This document shows, piece by piece, positions 1 to 11,595 of a DNA stretch of 64,000 bases (position 1 is the first letter of the stretch; every line of letters begins with the position of its first letter). The position numbers and the translations under genes were made by a program. The notes under the pieces were generated by a model. The model did not search any database. It had not been told where the DNA came from and saw only the letters and a program-made list of their open reading frames with translations. The stretch is from Heterohyrax brucei. Lineage: Eukaryota; Chordata; Mammalia; Hyracoidea; Procaviidae. The stretch is from positions 158,404,329-158,468,328 of the forward strand of contig CM053143.1 of assembly GCA_028571685.1 (NCBI GenBank), read 5' to 3'.

Positions 1-1178
1 AGCAATGTTTTTACCTCTTTAATGAATCAGTAAAACTTGAATTAGAGAAAAAAAGTCAACACCCTCATGTCTAAAAATGAATCTGAATGTCAACAGTTGT
101 GAATGAGCCATTTCTTTCCTTTGCCTACAGGTTTTCATTCCAGCCTTTTCAAAAATAAGGGAAAAACAGAAAAAAATATATCCCTGGAAAAATCTTGCCT
201 CACCAAGAAAGGGATGAAGCAAGAGTCAGTTAATGTGTTAAAATAGTCACCGCAAGGAGAAATATCCATATGTGATGTTGGTCATCTTCCTTTTCTTAAG
301 GACAATGCTCTATAAAGAGAAGAATGTTGTTCTTGATAGTCAAGAGACTCCCATGTTAACAATATTATTAAATAAAAGTGTGTCTGTAATGCTGCAATTA
401 AAACTTTTCTATGTGTTTTGAAAGATCTAATCCCCTGGTTAAGTCCTGATGGAGAATAGTACAATTTATTTCATTTTAACGTCAATAGTTTACTCAGTGG
501 CTGCTATTTTAGATGAGACAAATATATGTCTGACAATGGAAATCAATTACACAATTTTGTGTGGCCTAAGACTGAACTCATCATTCCATGATGCACTTGA
601 GAAGACATAATATTTAGGGAGTTAGGAGGAAAGGAACAGTCAGGTGAAATAACCACAGACAAATGTTTCCCTTTCAACAAATGTCAGTTTTATTATACAT
701 CATCCATCTAATCTATCCTCTGTATGATTCATAATTTTCTCAGTGTTGTGAAAAGAACACACCACTAACATTTGTGTTTTTAAAAATGTAATGCATACAT
801 TTATTGCCAAATTACTTAAACAAGTTTTTGTATTCACCTTCTTATAGTTTCAGAAAAGCTTATTTGTCTGGGAAGTTTTGAGGTGGTTTCTTTTGGGGGC
901 CTTCTGATGCCATGGGTGATTTCCGGGTTACGGTCTTCTCCAAAGTATGTTGCTTTTGGGGCTTCATGTGGGTCAATAAATGCTGGGAGAGATGCTATGA
1001 AGATGGACCACAGTTGTTTCTCCAGGTAGTCTTAAAATGAAAAGTAAAAAGTATTTGACAACTTCCTGAGTCAGTTAAGTTTTCAAGTGTGTATGTCCCT
1101 CTTCCCAGCTGGCAAAGTAAGCACCTCTATATTGAACCCCAGATGCTATAAACTAACTCAAAATACAGAAAGGCTACT
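1..1178. other. Unassigned AT-rich sequence
   Basis: I see no gene, RNA or clearly recognisable repeat here. The short open frames (about 60 codons) have no recognisable composition or motif. It may hold decayed repeats I cannot identify by eye. Confidence 0.5.
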
Positions 1179-1690
1179 GGCCTGCTGGCCTCTGCTGTCA
1201 GGCCCCAGTTATAGGTGATACTGTGCAGAATCCTGCCTTTCTGCTGGAAAAGTGGTCTCTTCTGGGTAGGCACTACCTCCCAGCCTGGGAATTAGGTCCA
1301 GCTGAAGCTTCCATATAAATGACTTCACCTCCTAGTGAAACAAGATGGTATTCCACACAAGCTCGCCAGCTGGCCAGGACCAGGTTCCCAGCAGAAAAAG
1401 AGGCCAAGAGTGCTGAAATGCCTAGAGTCTGCAGCCTCCACCTCTGGGCCCCATCCCCAGGTGACACTGTGCAAAACATTGCCACCCTGCTGGAAAAGCA
1501 CTCTCCCCCTGCAGATGCCACCTCCCAGCCTAGGAACCAAGTCCGTCCAGGACCTCTGTCTGGACTACTCCATTTTCCAGTGGATCAAGATGGCATCTTG
1601 CACAAGTGCATCTCCATGGCCACCACATGGCTGAGGCAGAAAAACAGGCCAGAGGAGCCGAGGTGTATGGAGTCTAAAGCCAGGCTCTCA
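1179..1690. repeat. GC-rich tandem duplication, unit about 245 bp, two diverged copies
   Basis: Two units align with a period of 244-246 bp. GGTGATACTGTGCA at 1214 matches GGTGACACTGTGCA at 1460. CTGCTGGAAAAG, ACCTCCCAGCCT and CAAGATGG recur in the same order. AGAGTCTGCAGCC at 1426 matches GAGTCTAAAGCC near 1671. The units are diverged and carry small indels. Composition is far more GC-rich than the flanks. An L1 5' UTR monomer array or a retroviral LTR with an internal duplication would both fit; I cannot name the family. A 146-codon frame (1319-1759) crosses it but resembles nothing I know. Confidence 0.7.
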
Positions 1691-2271
1691 GAACCTGGCA
1701 ATTACACTTGCTGGTCCCACCAGCAGTGTGTCTGGGACCAGCAGCTAGTCAATTCCTAGCTCTGCCCACCAGCCAAGACAGAGAAAAAAAAAATCAAAAT
1801 GTTGAGTTACTTTCTGTCTGTGCAAGCCTGTGCTCATCAAGAGTGGGGTCAATCAAAGAGAGGAGGTTTTGCAGTCAGTGGTATGAAGTCCAAATTAACA
1901 GCCCTATGCCACATTCCAGGGCTTACTAGGTGTCCAGAGGCTCCATTTAATTATCATTTCAGATCTTGATTTCCACAGGGATTTAGGGAGATGTGCGTTT
2001 GGTCTGCTATCTTAACTCTGCACCCCAAGAAAATTTTTAGAGAGATAAAAAATGTAATGTTGGAAAGTTGGAATAATTTTATTTTCTGAAACTAATCTCA
2101 TAGATAGTTCTGCCATTTATTTTTTTATTTTCTAATAAATTGCTAATTCAATGATGGGTAAGATCAATTCAGACTAAATATCTAGTCTGTAGATAATATT
2201 AAGTATATGTGTTGAGTAGATTCAATGGCACATCATTCAATATGTGACCATCTGTATTGCATATCCTACTT
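1691..2271. other. Unassigned sequence downstream of the tandem unit
   Basis: The first 350 bases are moderately GC-rich and end near CTGCTATCTTAACTCTGC (about 2006). They may be the 3' continuation of the element that carries the tandem units. The rest is AT-rich. No gene is seen. Confidence 0.35.
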
Positions 2272-2434
2272 AACCTTGATGGAGTAGTGAGTGGTTAAGT
2301 GTTATAGCTGCTAACCAAACAAACAGCAGTTTGAATCCACTAGATTTTCCTTGATACACTATGGTGCAATTATCTTCTGTCCTGTAGGTTTGGTCTGCTT
2401 TGGAATCAACTCAACAGCAACAGGTTGGGTTTAC
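2272..2434 (+). mobile_element. AfroSINE, short form, diverged
   Basis: It reads in SINE order: AACCTTGATGGAGTAGTGAGTGGTTAAG head, GCTGCTAACC, a B-box-like GTTTGAATCCACTAG, then body and tail TTTGGAATCAACTCAACAGCAACAGG. The tRNA-related head with A and B boxes is the expected internal pol III promoter of this family. The body is strongly diverged, so this is an old copy. Confidence 0.85.
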
Positions 2435-4884
2435 TTAAATGAGGTAGACAAATAACAACTTCATTTCAATGCCCGCTTGAAAATTTATACTCTGAAAGGT
2501 GCATATTAGTGAATGGTTCAAGATATACATGCTTTCCAAAAGCATTTGCCATTATCTTAATAGGGTCTATTGCTTTAAATCTACAAGGAATGCAAATAAC
2601 TGATAATTCTGTACTCATTAAGGAAGTCTCCAGTGACTTACTTTAGTTAAATGTTCCAACAGGCATGTAGAGCACTTCTTTTGGGATTGGTAAAGTTCCA
2701 AAAGTCTGTAAATTAAAGTTCTGCAGAGTGCTATCAAATATGCATAATGAAACCCTCGATGTAAATTAAGAAGATTTATTCAGCTGCATTCTGCTTACGT
2801 TATTCTGTAGCAATGCTTCACAGGTTTTTATGAAGCAAATAAAGTGTTCTTTTTCTCAAATTTCATTTTAAATGGTCACTATGGATTCATTCTTACATTA
2901 CTTGGTTCATCCATTACAGAATGAATTGTCATTTGAAATCTATAATTCATTCAAAAGGTTTATCACACGATGTAGTCAAATTGCATGATACCCCATGCAT
3001 ACTACTACAAAGAAGTGGTATGAAGATATATGAACAGCTCAAGCAGATTAAAAGATAAATGCATACCATTTATAGTAATGGTCTTTCAAAATGTCATGTC
3101 TGGATTATGAACTGCTACACCAAAGATTTCCCTGGTTTTTTTAAATCAGGTTTTGATGCTGCTTCTTTCTATGTTAGCTGTAAAATTTGAGCACTCCTTA
3201 TAGGTTTGATAAGAAATATTAACATCTATTAAGGAGAATATATCAATTCAATATACATATAGAATATTCACAACATATAATTCTGTGGACATACTATAGC
3301 TTTATTGTACGTATGAGCTTTGTTTCTTGAAGGCGGGCGATGTTTTATAGAATAGTCAAGCAACAAAACAGAATGAGTCTTTGGATCATAGCCTGAAGTC
3401 AGAATAAAGCATTTTGAAAGAACAAAGCCAAATAGAATTTGACTTTCACATAAAGAAACTATTCTTACAGCCTATGATTAAAGGGTACTAAAGAATACAA
3501 AACAACAAAAAATGAAACAAACAAAAAAGATAGTCGAGTTGAAGAGATGTCTAGCAGAACTAGGGCTAATGTTAAAGATCAAAACAAAAAAATTTGAATG
3601 AGTTTAAAAGCTACTCATATTTTTGAATGTGTATGCATGTATCAGCAAATGAATGCTATGCTCAAACTAAGCAAAAATTAACTCTTATTGCCACAAATTA
3701 GGATCTTCTTTCCCTTCATATCAATTCATTCCAACGTATTACTGGGCATAGGAATCATGACACAGATAATTGCATGTTGAATATTTTAATCAAAGAGAAT
3801 TTTAATGAATACTAAATAACGATAAAACTGATTTAACAGCACATTGTTTACAGGCTTCATTTGTACTTTTTCAAGACTAATGTGCATTCTTTCCATTTAA
3901 ATTTTTGCCTTTACATGGAAAACACTGTCCATTAAATTCCTTGTAAATATTTCATTTATTTGCTATTATTTTGAAGGAGGAATTTCATTAGTGTGACAAA
4001 AAGAGGTGGCTGGGACAGACTAGTAGTCAGTCTCATATGTTAAGCACTGCCCCCCAATCTACTACAGAAAAAAAATGTCAAAATCTCAGAAAGATCAGTG
4101 GCAAAATTTCCTTGGCTTAGTCAGATAGTACATTACTGATGTCATGATTTCTTATCTACAATTTAGGTGAATTTTTAAAAAGAATGAATATTTTCTCTGA
4201 ACAATTTATACAAAAAGCTTAGTTTAAATAGAAAGTTACATGATTAATATAACAGGGAAAATACAGCTTAAGCCTCTTGTCTTGCTCTGTACTTCCCCTT
4301 GTTCTAGCAGAAGATTTTAATGTTTCTCTTTAAAAGCTACTCAAAGATCAAGGTCACAGGGACATTGTACCTCTCTTAGCAATAGTTATCTGTTACAAAG
4401 GTCAGAATAATTCAGTCTGATGAATCCCTGGACATTTTGCAGTGTATTGAGAAGATAATTTCACCCATTTTCTTATGATTCTTCAATCTGTCAGGGCTGT
4501 AGACTGGAAATTTCTGTAGCCACCTTGAAACACAGCACAGACAGGAAAATCAGATCAGGTCTTTTTATTTTAATTTTTATTTTTTCCTGAGTTTTTATTC
4601 TAGTAATGCCTGAAACTATTGTTACTACTAATCATTTCAGTTACTTGAACCTATTGAATCTTCTCTTTGCTAAAATAGGGTGGCTGTGCTTATCTCTTAT
4701 GTAGAATGACTCAGGGGAATCCCTATACAAAGTGTGTGCTTTGAAAGAACAAGGTGAAAAGAAAAAGGACAACTTCTTATCTTCTAGATGCTAACAGATG
4801 TCTTGGGTAGTTTGAAGAGAAGTAACTTTCCTCACTTTACCTTAGCTACGTGGTTTACAAAATGAATATAATTATACAGAGTTA
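2435..4884. other. Unassigned AT-rich sequence, 2.4 kb
   Basis: No exon, RNA gene or repeat was recognised on either strand. Stop codons are dense in all frames. This may be unique intergenic DNA or repeats too old to see by eye. Confidence 0.5.
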
Positions 4885-4922
4885 TTTCGGATACAACTCA
4901 ACGGCACTTGGCTGGCTATTTT
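4885..4922 (+). mobile_element. Tail-only AfroSINE/RTE-type fragment
   Basis: TTTCGGATACAACTCAACGGCACTTGGCTGGC is the CGGATCCGACTCGACGGCACTTGGCTGGC tail seen also at 17908 and 39391. Nothing of the SINE head or body precedes it, so only the last about 38 bases of an element are present. Confidence 0.6.
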
Positions 4923-5500
4923 AAGATGTTAAATAAAATGTGTATAGCAGTTTTTTGAAAACTATAAAATTACATAAAATATTCAATATTACTGATGTAT
5001 ATAATAATATGCAATGCTGCCAGAAAAATAGTTGAGATATTATTTACATTTTATTCAAAAAGAGAATTTTTAATCATTTCATTTATTTGATTTGTGCTTG
5101 CAATTTCCATACTTAAACAGCAATTCAATAAAAAATGTTAGTTAGAAACATGCCAAAGTATTCTAGCCATCATAGCAACACAGAGAGAGGCACCACACTA
5201 TACTTCCACAGCAAAGACCTACAAAACTAAGTAAAACAGAGATAAATGTCAACCTTGGAAACCAAAGTGTCAAATGAAGGGATAATGAATTTATCCAAAC
5301 ACTGAAAGCAATAAAAAAACTGACACAGAATAGAGAGTGAGAAGAGATACAAGTCTCCTAGCAGCTAGCAGAGCATGGATTCCCATCTTGGACTCCTATT
5401 GCAGGGAACGTGGGAAAGCAGCTTTATGGACGTCCCAGGAGGTGACAAACCACCCAGTAACCAGTGATACACACTTTCCTTTCTTTTATCCTCTTCCCAG

Positions 5501-5660
5501 AAACCTTGGTGGTATAGTGGTTAAGAGCTACAGCTGCTAATCTAAAGGTTGACAATTCAAAGCTTCCAGGCTCTCCTGGAAACTCTATGGGACACTTCTG
5601 CTCTGTCTATAGGGTCACTATGAGTCAGAATCAATTTGACAGCAGAAGATTTAGTTTTGT
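5501..5660 (+). mobile_element. AfroSINE inserted in L1 5' UTR, with target duplication
   Basis: A full short-form SINE runs from AAACCTTGGTGGTATAGTGG to GGGTCACTATGAGTCAGAATCAATTTGACAGCAG. It is flanked by TTATCCTCTTCCC (5486-5498) and TTATCCTCTCCCC (5661-5673), a 12/13 match that marks the target-site duplication. Confidence 0.93.
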
Positions 5661-6670
5661 TTATCCTCTCCCCACCGCTCTCCTTCTCCATTTCTTTTGT
5701 TTTTTTCTGTACCTCCCACCACCTCCTCCCCCTTTGTCTCAAATACCTGGTTCTGTGCGCTAACTTTGCTTCTTCTCGAAAGACTGTGAGGCACCACTCA
5801 ACTGAGGAAGTAGTCCCCAGGCTCATGGCACCACAGTGTTGGATCCTCAGAGCTTTTTGTTCCCTTTTTATTGCATTGCTTTGTTTCATTTTGCTTTATC
5901 TATTTTGTATTGTCTGTTTGTTTCTTCACAGCTTGGGTGTACAACATGGCTTAGTATTCTTTTACCCAGTCTGTACAACTGTGTTAGTGGGAGCCCTGGA
6001 GGCATTCATTTGTTTTCTTTTCTTTCTTCTGCTGCTTCTTTTTTTTTTTTTTTTTTTTTGGTGTGTGTGACTTCTAGTTTTTGTTTTCTGTTTTCTTCAT
6101 TTCTCAGTTCTCATCTCTCTATACTGTACCTTCTTTTCCTGTCCCCTGAATACCTGGTGCTGTGCAACATCTATAACCCTTCTAGCCAAACTATGCTACA
6201 CACCCTGAGAGACACTTGTAGAGTTTTTGCAGCCACTCTGGTGGCACCCTGGGGGAAGGCTTTCATTTCCAAATTTTTATCTAGTTATTTTCCCCCCTTT
6301 TCTTTCTTTTCCTCTTTTCTATTTCTCTTCCTTTCTCTGTCTCCATTTTTTGGTTTCTTATCTCTACACTCCAACAGTACTCTCCCTTTGCACTTTCTGT
6401 TTGGGGATCCTGTTTCTCCTCCCCTCCTTACCATACCCATCTTAGCTCCTTACATTGCAGTTTCTCCATCCTTCCTGCCTACCTGAACGATGTGCAAAAC
6501 AGAACGTATCTGAGCAGCATAGGCATAGCCTACCAGAACCCACCTAGCACTGATTCCTAGCTTGCTCTGTTGGCCCTAGTACATGTCATAAACAAGCCAT
6601 TCCACACCCTCCCCTTCAGCTAGACCTTCCCTCATGCACCACAGCTTAGAGAATGATCCTGCCCATTGGA

Positions 6671-6822
6671 CCCACTGTTGTTGAATTGACTCCAATTCAT
6701 AGTGATCCTATAGGTCAGAGTAGGACAGCTACATAGAGCTTCCAAGGAGCACTTGGTAGATTTGAACTGCCAACCTTTTGGTTAGCAGATGTAGTACTTA
6801 ACCACTATGCTACCAGGGTTTC
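6671..6822 (-). mobile_element. AfroSINE, short form, antisense in L1
   Basis: The plus strand shows the reverse complement of the SINE: TTGACTCCAATTCATAGTGATCC tail, TTCCAAGGAGCACTTGGTAG body, and GTTAGCAG..ACTTAACCACTATGCTACCAGGGTTTC head. It interrupts the L1 between 5' UTR and ORF1. Confidence 0.93.
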
Positions 6823-7018
6823 AATGGGACAGAGAGGTGAAAAGTATTGTAACCACAGATGAGCAAACAACAATGAAAGCATAGCCTACCAGCTCTGACA
6901 TAACTAAATAAAATAGAAAGCAGGACAAAACAAACAGGTTTATAACCAACAAACAAAGAAAATAACTACTGAATGTCCCAAGGACAATGGACAATATCAA
7001 AACATGCAAAAAACACAA

Positions 7019-7880
7019 TGGAATGGTTCCAGCAGGTATCCAAAATAAAATACCGGATGACTTTTCAGCAGAAAAGGCCCTAGAACTCCCTGATGGGAAG
7101 TTAACATCTCTAATTCTCAGAGCTGTCTACGATGAGAAGTAGAAAGAGGGCAAAAATGAGGAAAAAATAAACAAATTCATGGAAAAAGGAGATAAATTCA
7201 TGGAAAATTCAGACACAAAAGTGGAAGAATTCCAGCAAATAATACACAGATAAGATGCCAAAGTAAATTCACAACTAGAAATCATACAAAAATAATACTT
7301 AGAAAGCCAAAAGATAAACAAGATTTCAGAAATGGACACTGTCACAGAAGTGCTAAGGAGCAGGTTTGAACGGATGGAAGACAGGAAAATATCTGAAAAA
7401 AGGAAGCAGAAAATGAAGAAAATCTGAGAATGATATGAGATACAATCAAAAGCAAAAATGATCAGAGTTCCAGAACAGCAGGACAAAGTGGAAAATAAAG
7501 ACAAAAAATGTCCCTAATATCACGAATGATGAAAAGATGACCATCCAAGAAACTCAATGGATCTCATATAAGATACACCCTAGGAGACAATCAACCAAGC
7601 ATGTTATAATCACACTTGCTAAAACCAAAGACAAAGAAAAAAATCTGAACAACTTGAGAAAAATAAAAAATTACATACAAAGAAGACTAAGCTCTGATTA
7701 TTCAGGCAAAAAGGCAACAACATGACATATAAAATTTTGAAAGAAAGCAATATCTAATGAAGAATAACATATCTTGCAAAATTCTTGTTCAAATATGACA
7801 GTGCAATTAGGACATTTCTAGATAAACAGCAATTAAAGAAATATGTAAAAACTAATCAAAAGGTGTAAGAACTATTAAAG
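7019..7880 (+). pseudogene. L1 ORF1 remnant (copy A)
   Basis: The N-terminal part is lysine/glutamate-rich and interrupted by stops. The C-terminal domain is recognisable from about 7600: HVIITLAKTKDKEK, then LSSDYSG after a frameshift, ILKES, and the FKYD..IRTFLDKQ-type end near 7810. ORF1p is the trimeric RNA-binding chaperone of the L1 particle. The reading frame is broken repeatedly, so no protein is made. Confidence 0.8.
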
Positions 7881-8385
7881 GTAGTCTTTTGGTCTGAGAA
7901 CATACATCAGTTTACAGTCTGAATCTAGGACTCAAGATTATACTAGCCAACTACCAGCCTAGGAAATTAACTTCAAAGATTATTCAACCTCTGATACAAA
8001 ATCAGTTGCCAATATCATGTTTAATGGAGAGAGGCTGAAAATGTTACTCTTGAGAAAATGGACAAGACAAGGACACCCTTTCTTACCACACCTATTTAAC
8101 AGTACTAGCTAGAGCCATAAGGCAAGAAAAGAAAACAAAGGGCATCCAAATTAGTAATGAAGAAACTAAACTGTTTCTATTTGCCGATAAGATACTGTAC
8201 ACATAATACCCAAGGCTCAATGAGAAAACTACTGAACTAATAGAAAGTTTCAGCAGCTTAGAAGCATATAAGATAAACATACAAACATTGGTTGGAGTCT
8301 TATACAGCCTATTGAATAAAGAAAATGACAAAAAAGGAAATTAGGAAAACAATATCATTTATAATAGTGCCTAAAAAAATAAAAT

Positions 8386-8540
8386 AAAACCTACTGCCCT
8401 TGAGTCCATTCTGACTGGTAGCATCTCTAGAGGTCAGAGTAGAACTGCACCATAGAGTTTCCAAGGAGGGCCTGGCATATTTGAACAGCCAACTTTTTGT
8501 TTGCAGACACGTACTTAACCACTATGCTATCAGGGTTTCC
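8386..8540 (-). mobile_element. AfroSINE, short form, antisense in L1 ORF2
   Basis: It runs on the plus strand from CCTACTGCCCTTGAGTCC to AACCACTATGCTATCAGGGTTTCC. A-rich target sequence lies on both sides (AAAAAAATAAAA / AAAAAAAATAG), so the exact duplication is ambiguous. Confidence 0.92.
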
Positions 8541-8731
8541 AAAAAAAATAGTGGTAAATCTAACAGGGATGAAAAGACCTATGCAAATAAAACTATAAAA
8601 CATTACTACAAGAAACCACAAGAGAGCTACATAAATGGAAAAACATTTGACACTCACATATAAAAAGACTCAACAATGTGAAAATGTCACTTTGATTGAA
8701 AGTGGCTTACAAATACAACGCAACCCCTACC

Positions 8732-9256
8732 TGTTTTAATCAGCTAGTTCTGCTCTAACAGAAATTCCACGAAGTGGATGGCTTTGAAAAAGTAAGGTTT
8801 ACTCTTACACAGTCTGGTAGGCTACAAGTCCAAATTCAGGATATTTGCTGTAGGGGAAGGCTTGTCGCCTCCTCGGTTGTGAAGGAAAGTCCGGTATTGC
8901 ATCAGTCTTTGTCCAGGGAGAATCTTGGCGCAGGAACCTCAGGTCTGGAGGAGGCACCCTTCTCCCAGTGCTGCTTGCTTGATGGTGTGAGGTTCCTAAT
9001 TCTCTGCTTATTTCTCTTTCCTTTTATTTCTTGTAGGATGAAAGGATTAAGGGTGGGGCAAGCCATACTCCAGGGAAACTCCCTTTACAGTGCAGCAGGG
9101 AGGTGATCCTATGAAGGGATTCACAGCCCCACCCTAATCCTTCAACGTACAGCACAGGAGAATCACAAAACAGAGGACAATCACAAAATACAGGGAATCT
9201 TGGCCCAGCCACATGGCTACACATATTTTTGAGGGGACTCAAGTCAATCCACGACA
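8732..9256 (-). mobile_element. Solo LTR, ERVL/MaLR-like, 525 bp, in L1 ORF2
   Basis: Read on the minus strand it begins TGTCGTGGATTGACTTGAGT and ends CTAGCTGATTAAAACA, giving TG...CA ends. It is flanked by CTACC (8727-8731) and CTATC (9257-9261), a 4/5 match to a 5-bp target duplication. L1 sequence continues across the join, which fixes both borders. It belongs to the same family as the LTRs at 20797 and 52775. No internal retroviral region remains. Confidence 0.85.
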
Positions 9257-10159
9257 CTATCCAAATACCAACCACATTCTTTAAAGAGATACAAAAACTT
9301 ATCATTAACTTTATATGCAAAGAGAAGCAGCCCCAGATAAGTAAAGCACTACTGAAGAAATAGCAGGACTCATACCACCGGAACTCAGAACCACTAGTGG
9401 TCAAAACAACTTGGTACTGGTACAACGGCAGCTATACTGATCAATGGAAAAGAATTGAGCACTCGCACGCTAATTCGTCCACTCATGGTCATTTGATCTA
9501 CGACAAGGTTCCAAAATCCATCAAATGGTAAAAAGGCTGTCTTTTTAACAAATGATACTGGCAAAACTGGATAGCTATATACAAAAAAAAAGAAAAGAAA
9601 AGGAAACATGACCCATACCTCACAGCATCAAGCTAATTTCAAAATGGATCAAAGACCTAAACACAAAGTCAAGATCTACAAGTTCATAGTGGAACAAATG
9701 GGATCAAGTCCAGATGCCCTAATACACAGAATTAGTAGGATACAAACCATAATCACAATTTACAAACGCCAGAAGATGAGTTAGACGATTGGAATCTTCT
9801 AAAAATTAAACAGTTATGCTCATCAAAAGACTTTACCAAATGTGAGTAAAAAGAAAATGTACAGACTGTGGGAGGAAAGAAAAAAAATGGCAATGAGAAA
9901 CCCAATAAAGTTCTAATCTCTAAAATCTAGCCGAAAATCCAATACCTCTACAACCAAAAGACAGATAATCCAATTTTAAAAAATGGTCAAATCAAAAAGA
10001 AAAAAAAAACATGGCAAAGAACTAAACAGGCACTTCATCAAAGAACACATTCAGGCTGCCAACAGACTGCCTTTTATTAACACTTGTAAACAAGTAATTG
10101 TTACTTTGGTTTCTGTTCTTACTTTAACTCTTGTGTGGGTTTATACGGACAATCATTCA

Positions 10160-10235
10160 AAATCCCTGATCCCCAGCTCCCTCATTTGTAAAAGGTGAGA
10201 ATTGTAACTAACTTAGTGACTGAGTTATCCAGAGA
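10160..10235 (+). mobile_element. Possible MIR SINE fragment
   Basis: CAGCTCCCTCATTTGTAAAAGG resembles the conserved MIR core end (CTCATCTGTAAAATGG), followed by a decayed TAACTAACTTAGTGAC segment. Very old and short. Confidence 0.4.
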
Positions 10236-10743
10236 GCAATGCAATTTAAAATAATGGACTAGTTGCTACTGGATTTTATAGGGCACCATAGTTATATCAT
10301 AACCATTTCTTTTTCCAAAGAATATTAGGCTGTGTATTCACTTATATAATGTTGCCATGTAAATAACAATTTCGAAGAATATAATGAATAGAGTACATAA
10401 GATAGGAATAGTGATTAGGATACTAATGTGTAAAGTGACCTCTGTCATCTCTTTCACTTGACTGTCTGTTTCTATGGTTTTGCTGCCTCTGTTTCAGCCG
10501 AACTGGCTTTCTAGCAGGCACATTCATGCTTGAGGGCTTTCAGCTAGACTGTTTTGCTTAGGACCAGGCTCAGTGTACTTTTTCTGTGCAATGTGAGACA
10601 ATAATTGTTTCTAGCTGTATAAGTTGTATAGTCTCAGTAACAAATCTGCCCTCAAAAGCCCACAGTCAATATGCAGCAACAGAAATCGTTGTGTTTCAAT
10701 AGATCTTTACTTACAAAAGAAATGTGTAATTCCTGGATTTGCC
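10236..10743. other. Unassigned sequence
   Basis: No gene or repeat was recognised between the MIR-like relic and the L2 fragment. Confidence 0.45.
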
Positions 10744-11068
10744 CCAGGGACTATGTTTTTTGACCTCCTGACTTAGACTGTTCCACTTTCGTAGGTCTGC
10801 CTGATTTACTCTCACAAGTCTTATTAAGTCTTTGCTGAAATGGCACCTTCTTGTATTGTCTAACAAAACCACCATGTTTACAATGTGAATCTGATCTGAT
10901 TTTCTCCATAGCAATTATCACTTGGAATAGACTAATTTATTTATTCTGTGTCTCCCACTCACTAGATTGCCCCCTTGAGGTTTAGAACTATTTTCTGTTT
11001 TATTGAATATTTCTCCAGTGTCTACTACAGTACCTGGTACAAAGCAGGTTTCACAACTTTTCAGTCTG
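10744..11068 (+). mobile_element. L2 LINE 3' fragment
   Basis: Landmarks follow L2 3' end order: TGCTGAAATGGCACCTTCTT, TTTTCTCCATAGCAATTATCACTTGG, GTGTCTCCCACTCACTAGATTGCCCCCTTGAGG, and CCAGTGTCTACTACAGTACCTGGTACAAAGCAGG. L2 is a pan-mammalian ancient LINE; this is an old relic. Confidence 0.8.
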
Positions 11069-11160
11069 ACATGAGACTAACTTACAGATCAATTAACACT
11101 ATATAGGTACTATGTTGAGAGAGATGAGAGGCAGAGGAGGTGATTTCAAGCTAATGAGGA

Positions 11161-11188
11161 TACCTATACCTATACCTATACCTATACC
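11161..11188. repeat. (TATACC)n microsatellite
   Basis: Four and a half uninterrupted copies of a 6-bp unit, then a T run. Confidence 0.9.
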
Positions 11189-11595
11189 TTTTGGGGTGAC
11201 AGAAATTAGAATTGGGATGAGTTCTGGTCTTTACTTTAGAGTCTAATTCAGTCAGGCAAGCTACTGCTTCCTATCTGTTAAACAGTGATTCTCAGTGAAA
11301 ATCTATAATCATTCGATCTTAAGAATTTTAAATATTCTAACTTTCTCCTCTGCTGAAATACCAGATCTGTCCTTGAGATGTTTGACAGAGAAATCAATGT
11401 GCTAAAAATGCAATGACATTTCAACGCATGCTACAAGTTGTGAAGACCCAGTAAAGAAAGTATAGAAGAGTCATTTTTAGAACACATCTCTGAAACAAGA
11501 GAAAAGGTCATGGTGGCACGATTTTTCTTCGGATAATACTATCTCAGGTCGGGTGTATTAGTAGGGCTCATTGCAGTAGGCAATTCTAAATTTGG

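Larger units (their letters stand above)
5160..6840 (+). promoter_or_regulatory. L1 copy A 5' UTR, pyrimidine-rich
   Basis: It begins in a segment matching the start of the 19465 element (CACAGCAAAGAC, then CATGGATT..CCATCT, AGTGATAC). From 5660 to 6480 the plus strand is very rich in T and C, including a run of about 20 T near 6040. This is the expected promoter-bearing region of an L1, inferred from position. Long pyrimidine-rich open frames here (5636-6070, 5836-6486) follow from composition and are not genes. Confidence 0.75.
5160..10070 (+). mobile_element. Old L1 LINE (copy A), 5' UTR to ORF2 C-terminal region, internally deleted
   Basis: The parts are in L1 order: 5' UTR (homologous to the one at 19465), an ORF1 remnant, then ORF2 from the reverse-transcriptase palm to the C-terminal region. 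About 2 kb covering the endonuclease and first half of the RT is missing between about 7970 and 7975. Three SINEs and one solo LTR interrupt it. It stops near 10070 within sequence like the end of ORF2 (CACTTCATCAAAGAACAC), with no 3' UTR or poly(A). Stops and frameshifts are everywhere, so it is dead. Confidence 0.9.
7972..10070 (+). pseudogene. L1 ORF2 remnant (copy A), RT palm to C-terminal region
   Basis: ANIMFNGERLK starts near 8010, followed by a broken RQGHPF-type motif. The FADD catalytic box reads FADK at 8180-8191, so the second aspartate is lost. ORF2 continues after the SINE (8386-8540) and again after the LTR (from 9257) with the usual post-RT sequence: LVVKTTWYWYN-type near 9400 and DPYLTAS near 9610. 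Multiple stops. The endonuclease and RT fingers are deleted. Confidence 0.85.

Noticed and set aside
1319..1759. 146-codon open frame in the GC-rich tandem unit
   Set aside because: It spans a non-coding tandem duplication, has no recognisable domain, and overlapping frames of similar size exist on the other strand and in another frame, as expected from GC-rich composition.
5636..6486. Hydrophobic Leu/Phe/Ser-rich frames of 144 and 216 codons that look like membrane proteins
   Set aside because: They are the forced translation of the pyrimidine-rich L1 5' UTR; T/C-rich DNA encodes Phe, Leu and Ser. One also starts within a SINE.
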